Below the pieces are notes generated by a model. That model saw nothing but the letters and a program-made list of their open reading frames with translations. It was not told the origin of the DNA and searched no databases. The translations under genes and the position numbers were made by a program. A stretch of 64,000 nucleotides of DNA. Source: Sphingomonas sp. BK580. GTDB lineage: Bacteria > Pseudomonadota > Alphaproteobacteria > Sphingomonadales > Sphingomonadaceae. Below are positions 35,615 to 43,264 of the stretch, piece by piece (within the stretch, counting starts at the first letter, position 1; the number at the start of each line of letters is the position of its first letter). Location of the stretch: assembly GCF_014194975.1 (NCBI RefSeq), contig NZ_JACIAY010000012.1:93699-157698 (forward strand). Reading direction: 5' to 3'.

Positions 35615-36198
35615 GTGAGACGATCGAGATCGCGCCGCGCAGCGGCACCGCCTTCCGCCTGCAGGCGGGGCAGCGGCTCACGGTGATCGATCCGCGCGGC
35701 GTCCAGGTCGCGGACCTGCTGGCGTACAATGCCGACGACGTGCGCGAGGTGATCTCCTCGGGGCGCACCTTCGACTATGCCGAGACCATCCGGCTCACCG
35801 TCGGGCACCTGCTCTACTCGAACCGATCGCGCCCGATGCTGTCGATCGTCGAGGACACGGTCGGCCGGCACGACTTCCTGCTGACGCCGTGCTCGTACGA
35901 CACCTTCCACCATTTCTACCCCGAGCTGCCGCCGCACCGCGGCTGTTTCGGCAATCTCGCCGAGGCGCTCGCGCCGTATGGCGTGACCGAGGACATGATC
36001 CCGGTGGCGTTCAACTGCTTCATGAACGTGCCAGTGGACGGCGCGACGGGGAAGCTCGAAGTGCTGCCGCCGACCAGCCGCGCGGGCGACCATCTCACGC
36101 TGGAGGCGCGCATGGACCTGATCGTCGGGCTCACCGCCTGCTCGGCGCCGGCGTCGAACGGCGGCAGCTTCAAGCCGATCCACTATCGCGTGGCGTGA
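35611..36198 (+). CDS. DUF1989 / urea carboxylase-associated family protein
   Basis: A 195-residue cupin-like protein of the DUF1989 family, otherwise annotated as urea-carboxylase-associated. Conserved stretches: GTAFRLQAGQRLTVIDPRGVQVADL, RTFDYAETIRLTVGHLLYSN, DTVGRHDFLLTPCSYDTF and CFGNLAEALAPYG...IPVAFNCFMNV, with Cys/His residues suitable for a metal site. The family is linked to guanidine/urea nitrogen metabolism by genomic association. Start is GTG 35611, coupled to the GntA-like gene. A joint guanidino-nitrogen oxidation pathway is inferred, not shown. Confidence 0.85.
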   Translation: MSETIEIAPRSGTAFRLQAGQRLTVIDPRGVQVADLLAYNADDVREVISSGRTFDYAETIRLTVGHLLYSNRSRPMLSIVEDTVGRHDFLLTPCSYDTFHHFYPELPPHRGCFGNLAEALAPYGVTEDMIPVAFNCFMNVPVDGATGKLEVLPPTSRAGDHLTLEARMDLIVGLTACSAPASNGGSFKPIHYRVA

Positions 36199-36331
36199 AG
36201 GGGGCACCGTCACGTGGTCGAGCGCCCCGGTGAACGCCGAGGGCCGGTGAAGAGGGCCCCGGCGGCCGCCGTGGACGTCCCCCACCTGGACCTTGGCGTC
36301 CGCCGCGGCGGAGAGAGATCAGGGGCGCTCC

Positions 36332-36511
36332 TCAGTTCACCCTAACGCGCGGTCCGCGTGCGCGCAGCTCCGCCTCGGCGATCCGCTCGGCGTAGCGCGA
36401 GGCGAGATCGAGGTGGAGGCGTCGCATCGGCGCGTCGCGGGCGTGGCGGGCGGCCTCGCTCTCCTGCTGGGCACGGCGGCGGTAGTAATCAAGGTCGTCC
36501 ATCGTGGTCAT
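36332..36511 (-). CDS. small charged hypothetical protein
   Basis: A 59-residue ORF: MTTMDDLDYYRRRAQQESEA, then ARHARDAPMRRLHLDLASRYAERI (shown in two parts, residues 1-20 and 21-44), ending RVRVN. Strongly helical and charged with a Y/R-rich start; the pattern DDLDYYRRRA...H..LA.RYAERI is one I associate with short alphaproteobacterial hypothetical proteins. GGGAGGGATCACG just upstream provides a good ribosome-binding site. It is divergent from fdhD with about 195 bases between starts. Confidence 0.7.
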   Translation of the reverse strand: MTTMDDLDYYRRRAQQESEAARHARDAPMRRLHLDLASRYAERIAEAELRARGPRVRVN

Positions 36512-36706
36512 CGCGTGATCCCTCCCGGGGTGAGGATTGTTTCACGATACGCTGCGACTCGCCCGGCATTGTGCGCTCATCTCCGCGTGACGCACCAACA
36601 TTCGTCAGCACGCCCGGCGCGACTCGGGAAGAATCAGCACCACTTAGGTCAACACCGCGGCGGTCGCCCGCTGCTCCCGCGCTGGCGCGGCGCCGACGGC
36701 TGCGGC

Positions 36707-37489
36707 ATGGCAGCGGCGATGGACCGTGACTTTCGCCGCGTCGCCGCCGACGGCACCGCCACCCCGCACCGCCGCGCGGTGATCGCGGAGCATCCCGTCG
36801 CGATCGAGGTCAACGGCTTGGGCTATGCGGTGATGATGGCGACTCCCGCCGACCTTGGCGACTTCGCCACCGGCTTCGCCTTGTCCGAGCGGATCGTCGC
36901 GAACGCCGGCGAGATCGCCGCGCTCGATCTGATCGACACCGCGCAGGGGGTCATCGCGCGGCTGGCGGTGCCGCCCGCGCGCGCCGCGGCGGTGGCCGAC
37001 CGCGTGCGCCGCCGCGCCAGCGACAGCTCGTGCGGACTGTGCGGGATGGACAATCTCGACTCGGTCCACCGCACGCTGCCGCGCGTCGCCGGCGCGCCGG
37101 TCGCGCCCGCGGCGATCTTCGCCGCGCTGGCGGCGATGCGCGATCACCAGCCGCTCAATCGCGCCACCGGGGCCGCGCACGCCGCGATGCTGTGCGACCG
37201 CGCCGGCGCGGTCCGGCTCGCGCGCGAGGACGTCGGCCGCCACAACGCCTTCGACAAGCTGATCGGCGCCATGGCGCGCGGCGGGATGGCGTGGGACGAC
37301 GGCTTCGCGCTGCTGTCGTCGCGCTGCTCCTACGAGCTGGTCGAGAAGGCCGCGCTCGCGGGCTGCGCCACGCTGGTGACGGTGTCCGCGGCGACCAGCC
37401 TGGCGCTCGAGCGTGCCGCCGCGGCGGGGTTGACGCTCGTCTCGCTGGCGCGCTCGGACGCGGTGCTCTTTTCCGCTCCCACGCGTTAA
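36707..37489 (+). CDS. fdhD: formate dehydrogenase accessory sulfurtransferase FdhD
   Basis: A 260-residue FdhD protein that transfers sulfur from IscS to the bis-MGD molybdenum cofactor before insertion in formate dehydrogenases. The essential CxxC lies in SSCGLCGM, with AREDVGRHNAFDKLIGA and LLSSRCSYELVEKAALAG also conserved. Two close starts exist (36707 and 36719); no strong ribosome-binding site decides. It ends 6 bases before the YdeP-type molybdoenzyme, its likely client. Confidence 0.92.
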   Translation: MAAAMDRDFRRVAADGTATPHRRAVIAEHPVAIEVNGLGYAVMMATPADLGDFATGFALSERIVANAGEIAALDLIDTAQGVIARLAVPPARAAAVADRVRRRASDSSCGLCGMDNLDSVHRTLPRVAGAPVAPAAIFAALAAMRDHQPLNRATGAAHAAMLCDRAGAVRLAREDVGRHNAFDKLIGAMARGGMAWDDGFALLSSRCSYELVEKAALAGCATLVTVSAATSLALERAAAAGLTLVSLARSDAVLFSAPTR

Positions 37490-37495
37490 GGGAGA

Positions 37496-39760
37496 ATGAC
37501 CAAGCAGCACGACGATCGCCCCGATTTCACCCCCTATGACGGCCCCGCGGGCGGCTGGGGCTCGATGCGCTCGCTGGCGGACATCGTCCCGCGCGAGAAG
37601 AACGTGGCGGTCACCACCGCCGAGCTGGTGCGGCAGAACAAGCCGGGTGGCTTCATGTGCGTCAGCTGCGCCTGGTCCAAGCCGTACCCGCCCAACCCCG
37701 CCGAGTTCTGCGAGAACGGTGCCAAGGCGACCGCCTGGGAGATCACTAGCCAGCGAGTCACGCCCGATTTCTTCCGCGCGCACGCGCTGACCGAGCTGCG
37801 CGGCTGGAGCGACTATCGGCTCGAGGAAGCGGGGCGGCTGACGCACCCGATGAGATACGATCGCGCGACCGACCGCTACGTCGTCGCGCCGTGGGAGGAG
37901 GCTTTCGCCGCGATCGGGGCGCGACTCAAGGCGCTCGCGCCGCGCTCGGTGGTGTTCTACGCCTCGGGCCGCGCCAGCCTCGAGACCTCGTACATGTACC
38001 AGCTGATGGCGCGGCTGTACGGCAACCAGAACCTGCCCGACAGCTCGAACATGTGCCACGAGTCGACCTCGGTCGGGCTCAAGGCGGCGATCGGTGTGCC
38101 GGTCGGCACCACCACGCTGGAGGACTTCGACCACACCGACTGCATCCTGCACTTCGGCCAGAACGTCGCCACCAACAGCCCGCGCATGCTCCACCAGCTC
38201 CGCTCGGTGCACAAGCGCGGTGCCCAGATCATCGTGTTCAATCCCCTGCGCGAGCGCGGGCTGGAGCGCTTCACCGACCCGCAGAACCCGGTCGAGATGG
38301 CGACGCGCAGCGAGACGCCGATCGCCACGCAATATCATCAGGTGAAGGCGGGCGGGGACCTCGCCGCGATGATGGGCATCGCCAAATGGGTGATCGAGAA
38401 CGGCCACGTCGACCACGACTTCGTGGCGGCGCACACGCACGACTATGCCGCCTTCGAGGCGCGCGCGCGGGCGACCGGCTGGGACGAGATCGAGCGCGAG
38501 TCGGGGCTGACGCGCGCCGCGCTAGAGCAGGCCGCCGAGGCCTATGCACGCTCCACGGCGACGATGGCGATCTACGGCATGGGGCTGACCCAGCACGTCA
38601 AGGGCGTCGACAACGTCCGCATGCTGGTCAACCTGCTGCTGCTCCGCGGCAATATCGGCAAGCCCGGCGCCGGTCTGTGCCCGGTGCGGGGGCACAGCAA
38701 CGTCCAGGGTCAGCGCACCGTCGGCATCACCGAGAAGACCGAGCTGGCACCGGTCGAGAAGCTCAAGGAACTCTATGGCTTCGACCCGCCGACCGAGAAG
38801 GGGCTCGACACCGTCGAGGCCTGCGCCGGCGTCATCGACGGCACGGTGAAGGCATTCGTCTCGCTCGGCGGCAACTTCGTCCGCGCCGCGCCCGAGACCG
38901 AGCTGCTGGAGGAGGGCTGGGCGAGGCTGGAGCTGTCGGTGCAGATCGCCACCAAGCTCAATCGCAGCCACCTCATCCCCGCCGCGGGCGAGACCTGGCT
39001 GCTGCCGTGCCTCGGCCGCATCGAGCGCGACCTGCAGGCGACCGGCCCGCAGCGCGTGACGATGGAGGATTCGACCAGCGTCATCCACCCGTCGCTCGGC
39101 AAGGTCGAGCCGGCCAGCCCGCACCTGTTGTCCGAGCCGGCGATCGTCGCGGGGATCGCCAAGGCGCTGCTCCCGCCCAACCCCGCGATCGACTGGGACG
39201 CCTGGGTCGGCGACTATGCGCTGGTGCGCGACGAGATCGCCAAGGCGATCCCGCACTTCTTCGCGCGGTTCAACGAGCGGCTGCGGGAGGAGAAGGGCGG
39301 CTTCTGGAAGGGTAACAAGGCCGCCGAGCGGGTGTTCGAGACGAAGAGTGGCAAGGCCGAGTTCCTCGTTCCCGAGGTGCTCAACGCCACCGGCTTCGAC
39401 GACAGCGACGGGCGCTACCGCCTGCTGACGTTGCGCTCGAACGACCAGTTCAACACGACGATCTACGGCTATTCGGACCGCTTCCGCGGCATCAACGGCA
39501 CGCGCCAGGTCGTGCTGATGAACCGCGAGGACATCGCGCGCGCCGGGCTCACCGCGGGCGCCAAGGTGACGCTGGCGAGCGACGCGGGCGACAACCACGA
39601 GCGCCGCGTCGGCGACCTGATCGTGGTGGAATATGACGTGCCGCCGGGCTGCATCGCCGCCTATTACCCGGAGTGCAACCCGCTGATCGCGCTCGCGCAC
39701 CACGCCGAGGAGAGCCACGTGCCCGCGGCCAAGTCGGTGCCGGTGCGGATCGTGGCTTAA
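37496..39760 (+). CDS. FdhF/YdeP family molybdopterin oxidoreductase
   Basis: A 754-residue cytoplasmic bis-MGD molybdoenzyme of the FdhF/YdeP group, formate-dehydrogenase-like but of uncertain substrate; E. coli YdeP is linked to acid resistance. Cysteines in the N-terminal FMCVSCAW ... EFCENG form the reduced Fe-S motif of this subfamily. Other landmarks: NMCHESTSVGLKAAIG (active-site region), GHSNVQGQRTVGITEK and the C-terminal cofactor-binding domain with RSNDQFNTTIYGYSDRFRG (given as residues about 640-659). No Tat signal. AAGGGAG 3 bases upstream of ATG. Cotranscribed with fdhD. Confidence 0.9.
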   Translation: MTKQHDDRPDFTPYDGPAGGWGSMRSLADIVPREKNVAVTTAELVRQNKPGGFMCVSCAWSKPYPPNPAEFCENGAKATAWEITSQRVTPDFFRAHALTELRGWSDYRLEEAGRLTHPMRYDRATDRYVVAPWEEAFAAIGARLKALAPRSVVFYASGRASLETSYMYQLMARLYGNQNLPDSSNMCHESTSVGLKAAIGVPVGTTTLEDFDHTDCILHFGQNVATNSPRMLHQLRSVHKRGAQIIVFNPLRERGLERFTDPQNPVEMATRSETPIATQYHQVKAGGDLAAMMGIAKWVIENGHVDHDFVAAHTHDYAAFEARARATGWDEIERESGLTRAALEQAAEAYARSTATMAIYGMGLTQHVKGVDNVRMLVNLLLLRGNIGKPGAGLCPVRGHSNVQGQRTVGITEKTELAPVEKLKELYGFDPPTEKGLDTVEACAGVIDGTVKAFVSLGGNFVRAAPETELLEEGWARLELSVQIATKLNRSHLIPAAGETWLLPCLGRIERDLQATGPQRVTMEDSTSVIHPSLGKVEPASPHLLSEPAIVAGIAKALLPPNPAIDWDAWVGDYALVRDEIAKAIPHFFARFNERLREEKGGFWKGNKAAERVFETKSGKAEFLVPEVLNATGFDDSDGRYRLLTLRSNDQFNTTIYGYSDRFRGINGTRQVVLMNREDIARAGLTAGAKVTLASDAGDNHERRVGDLIVVEYDVPPGCIAAYYPECNPLIALAHHAEESHVPAAKSVPVRIVA

Positions 39761-40083
39761 CCTCGGTCGCGCCGACGTTCACGCGATCCGCGTCTGAACG
39801 GGGCGGTGGCTGGCCGACGTCCTGACGGAGGGGTGGCGCCGACGGCCAAGGTCGGCGGACCCACCAGCGGCTACACCCTGCCGCGCGGGGCGCGCCAGCG
39901 CGGGCGAGATCGCGTCACCGGACAGCATCTTGACGTACCGGGGGCAAGCCAAAGCCCGGCCACCCCACCACGGGACGGCCGATCAGGCCCGCACCACCCA
40001 CATCAATCGCCTCCGGCATAATTGTGCGACAAACCCCCCGTAGCGCGCTCCTCCGGCCGGTATCGCCGGGCAGGGAGCGAGTG
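39761..40083. other. intergenic region upstream of TonB-dependent receptor
   Basis: 323 bases. Contains a repeat fragment TGACGGAGGGGTGG (39822-39836) of the dispersed family. A less GC-rich stretch at 40000-40030 (CATCAATCGCC...GGCATAATTGTG) may hold the receptor promoter; GGGAG precedes the ATG at 40084. No small gene is supported. Confidence 0.4.
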
Positions 40084-42975
40084 ATGCGCGTGATCTACCT
40101 TCTGCTGGCGTCCGCCGCCCCGATCGTTGCCCCCGCGGCCGCGCAGCAGCCGCCGCAGCGCGACCTGCCCGGGACGGTCGCGCCCACGGGCAGCGCCGCC
40201 GCCACGCCAACGCCCGGCGCCGCCACCGCCGCCCAGTCGAGCCAGGCCACTCCCGCCACCGCCCCGGCCGAGGCGCCCGCCGAGAGCGAGGACGAGCCCG
40301 CCGACATCGTCGTCACCGGGGCGCGGACCCAGCGCGGCGCGGTGGTGGGCGACATCACGCCCGAGGAACAGCTCTCTCCCGCCGACATCCGCAGCTACGG
40401 CGTCAGCTCGGTTACCGAGCTGCTCAACGAGCTCAGCCCGCAGACGCGCTCGGGCCGCGGTGCCGGCGGCGCGCCGGTGGTGCTGCTCAACGGCCGGCGG
40501 ATCTCGGGCTTCCAGGAGATCCGCGACCTGCCGACCGAGGCGATCGCGCGCGTCGACATCCTCCCCGAGGAGGTCGCGCTCAAATACGGCTATCGCGCCG
40601 ACCAGCGTGTGGTGAACTTCGTGCTGCGCCGCCGCTTCCGCGCGGTCACCGCCGAGATCGAGGACCGGCTCGCCGCCGAGGGCGGGCGCAACGCGCCGGG
40701 CGGCGAGCTCGACCTGCTGCGCATCCGCGAGCAGGGCCGGGTCAACCTCCACGTCCAGTACAATCGCGCCGACTCGCTCACCGAGGCCGAGCGCGACATC
40801 CTGCCCTCTCCCAACACCGCCGCGATCGGGGGCAATGTCGCCACGCGCGGGCGAGTCGCGATCGACCCGTTGTTCGGCGACGCCACGTCGCTCGGCGTCC
40901 CCGCGATCGCCGCGACGCGCGCGCCGCTGCCCGGCGAGTTCAGCGCGACTCGCAACGCCACCGACCAGTCGGCCTATCGCACGCTGCTGCCGCGCGAGCG
41001 CACCTTCTCCGCCAACGGCACCTACGCGACGACGATCTTCGGCAACGTCGCCGCCACGCTCAACGCCACGGTCGACCACAGCCGCACCGACTCGCTGCGC
41101 GGCCTCGCCGAGCTCGACCTCGCGCTGCCGGTGGGCAGCCCCTTCTCGCCCTTCGCGGTGCCCGTGACGCTGACCCGCGCCTCCGACGCGATCGCGCCGC
41201 TGACGCAGCAGGTCGAGACGACGCAGCTCCACCTCGGCGGCACGCTCAACGGCGACAAGGGACGGTGGCGCTGGTCGCTGACCGGCAACGTCGACCGCGA
41301 CACCAGCGACACCGTCACCCAGACCGGGCTCGACACCACCGCCTTTCAGGCGCGGCTCGACGCGCTCGACCCGCTCGCCAACCCCTATGCGCCGCTCACG
41401 CTCGGCCGCTCGGCCGACAACAGCGCGCGCTCGACGACGACGACCGCGGGACTCGACGCGCTGGCGAGCGGCCCGCTGTTCGCGCTGCCCGCGGGCGACG
41501 CCAACGCCAGCCTGCGCATCGGTGCGTCGACCAGCGACTTCTCGAGCCGCTCGGTGCGCTTCGGCACGCCGGTCGCCGCCGACATCGGGCGCGACCTGGC
41601 CTCGACCCAGCTCAACCTCGACCTGCCGATCGCCAGCCGCGCCGAGGGCGTGCTGGCGTTCCTCGGCAACCTCTCGCTCAACGGCAATGTCGCGGCGGAC
41701 CGCGTCTCCGACTTCGGCACCTTGTGGACCTATGGCTATGGCGCCAACTGGCGCCCGATCGAGGCGGTGCGGCTGCTCGCCTCGGTGACCGACCAGGCTG
41801 AGGCGCCGACCGCGGCGCAGCTGGGCAACCCGGTGGTGTCGACGCCGGGCGTGCGCGTGTTCGACTATGTCCGCGGCACGACCGCGACGGTGACGACGGT
41901 GACCGGCGGCAATCCTTTGCTGGTGCAGGACGAGCGCCACGCGCTCAAGGTCGGGCTCGACGTCAAGCCGTGGAGCGCGCGCGACATCCGTTTCCGCGCC
42001 GATTACACGCGGCAGACGACGGACGACCCGATCGCCAGCTTCCCCAGCGCCACCGCGGCGATCGAGGCCGCCTTCCCCGATCGCTACACGCGCGACGCCG
42101 AGGGCAACCTGCTGCGCATCGACACGCGCCCGATCAACTTCGCCCGCCGCGAGACGTCGCAGCTGCGCTACGGCGTCAACCTGTCGTTCCGGCTCAAGTC
42201 GAAGATCCAGAAGGAGCTGGAGGCGTTCCGCGCGGGCACGGGCCCCAACCCGTTCGCGGGGATGCGCCCGCCCGGCGAGCGGCGCGGCGGCGAGGGCGGC
42301 GGCCGCGAGGGAGCGGGCGACCGTACCCGGCCCGACGGCAGCGCCGCACGCGGCGGCGACGGCGCGCCGCCCCTGGGCGGCAGCGGCGCGGCCCCGGGCG
42401 GAGCAGGGGCTGGCGGGGGCCCGGGCGGCGGTGGTCCCGGTGGCGGCGGCTTCGGCCGGTTCGGCCGCGGTGGCGCGGCCCAGGCCGGCGGTCGCCTCCA
42501 GTTCGCGCTCTATCACACCTGGCATCTCACCGAGCGCGTCAAGGTCGCGGACAGCGGCCCGGTGCTCGACCTGCTCAACGGCGACGCGATCGGCAGTGCG
42601 GGCGGCCAGCCACGCCACGAGCTCGAGGGGCAGGCCGGCTACACCAACAACGGCTTGGGCGCGCGGATCTCGGTCAATTACCAGAGCGCCACCCGCGTCA
42701 ACGGCGGCACCGCGGCGGCCCCCGAGACGCTCGACTTCGGCAGCCTCGCCACCGCCAACCTGCGTCTCTTCGCCGACCTGGGCGGGCGAATCGACTGGGT
42801 CCGCGCGCACCCGTGGATGCGCGGCACGCGCGTGAGCCTGCAGCTCGACAACCTCTTCAACACGCGCCAGCGAGTCACCGACCAGGCGGGCGAGGTGCCG
42901 ATCGGCTTCCAGCCGGGCTATCTCGATCCGATCGGGCGCACCGTGCGGCTGTCGCTGCGAAAGTTGTTCTACTGA
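40084..42975 (+). CDS. TonB-dependent outer-membrane receptor with Gly-rich insertion
   Basis: A 963-residue TonB-dependent receptor. Signal peptide MRVIYLLLASAAPIVAPAAA-Q, an Ala/Pro/Thr linker, TonB-box-like DIVVTGART at about residues 75-83, then a plug domain (SSVTELLNELSPQTRSG, VVLLNGRRISGFQEIRDLPTEA, VDILPEEVALKYGY), and a beta-barrel ending VRLSLRKLFY with an aromatic terminus. This plug type belongs to a Sphingomonas-common receptor class without known ligand. Residues about 727-802 are a Gly/Pro/Arg-rich low-complexity insert (GAGAGGGPGGGGPGGGGFGR) within the barrel, probably a periplasmic turn or a surface loop; its DNA (42262-42490) is G-rich. Monocistronic, convergent with the next receptor. 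Confidence 0.88.
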   Translation: MRVIYLLLASAAPIVAPAAAQQPPQRDLPGTVAPTGSAAATPTPGAATAAQSSQATPATAPAEAPAESEDEPADIVVTGARTQRGAVVGDITPEEQLSPADIRSYGVSSVTELLNELSPQTRSGRGAGGAPVVLLNGRRISGFQEIRDLPTEAIARVDILPEEVALKYGYRADQRVVNFVLRRRFRAVTAEIEDRLAAEGGRNAPGGELDLLRIREQGRVNLHVQYNRADSLTEAERDILPSPNTAAIGGNVATRGRVAIDPLFGDATSLGVPAIAATRAPLPGEFSATRNATDQSAYRTLLPRERTFSANGTYATTIFGNVAATLNATVDHSRTDSLRGLAELDLALPVGSPFSPFAVPVTLTRASDAIAPLTQQVETTQLHLGGTLNGDKGRWRWSLTGNVDRDTSDTVTQTGLDTTAFQARLDALDPLANPYAPLTLGRSADNSARSTTTTAGLDALASGPLFALPAGDANASLRIGASTSDFSSRSVRFGTPVAADIGRDLASTQLNLDLPIASRAEGVLAFLGNLSLNGNVAADRVSDFGTLWTYGYGANWRPIEAVRLLASVTDQAEAPTAAQLGNPVVSTPGVRVFDYVRGTTATVTTVTGGNPLLVQDERHALKVGLDVKPWSARDIRFRADYTRQTTDDPIASFPSATAAIEAAFPDRYTRDAEGNLLRIDTRPINFARRETSQLRYGVNLSFRLKSKIQKELEAFRAGTGPNPFAGMRPPGERRGGEGGGREGAGDRTRPDGSAARGGDGAPPLGGSGAAPGGAGAGGGPGGGGPGGGGFGRFGRGGAAQAGGRLQFALYHTWHLTERVKVADSGPVLDLLNGDAIGSAGGQPRHELEGQAGYTNNGLGARISVNYQSATRVNGGTAAAPETLDFGSLATANLRLFADLGGRIDWVRAHPWMRGTRVSLQLDNLFNTRQRVTDQAGEVPIGFQPGYLDPIGRTVRLSLRKLFY

Positions 42976-43264
42976 GGCGGAGCGATCGCGTGCGGCGGTC
43001 ACTCTCCGAGGCTGGCTTCCGGGACGCCCTCGCTCCGCTCGCGTGGGGAGCCTGAGCACCGCGGTGTGAGGCGGGAGCGAACGCATCCGCCGCGCGAGGG
43101 GTTCGTGGCCGCCCGCCCCCGAGCCGTTCTTCGCGGAGGCGGCCATTCAGGGCCGAGCAGAGCGACGACGGGCCACGATCGGCACCCCTCGGCGCCTGCG
43201 TGCGCGGGAGCGCGAGGGTGAGTCCCGCGAGGACGTCCCGCACCGGGGTAGTCGACGCCCGGCT

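Noticed and set aside
36293..36706. Long N-terminal extension of FdhD
   Set aside because: The extension has no similarity to FdhD, overlaps a well-formed divergent small ORF, and gives an Arg/His/Ser-rich sequence unlike the family start.
40003..43146. A reading frame over 1000 codons long on the minus strand opposite the TonB-dependent receptor
   Set aside because: Mirror frame created by extreme third-position GC; its product is Arg/Ala/Gly/His-rich low complexity with no domain, while the plus strand encodes a full receptor with signal peptide and barrel end.
42976..43264. Possible small gene or RNA between the convergent receptors
   Set aside because: No frame has convincing start, ribosome-binding site or composition, and no stable terminator-like stem with a T-tract stands out.
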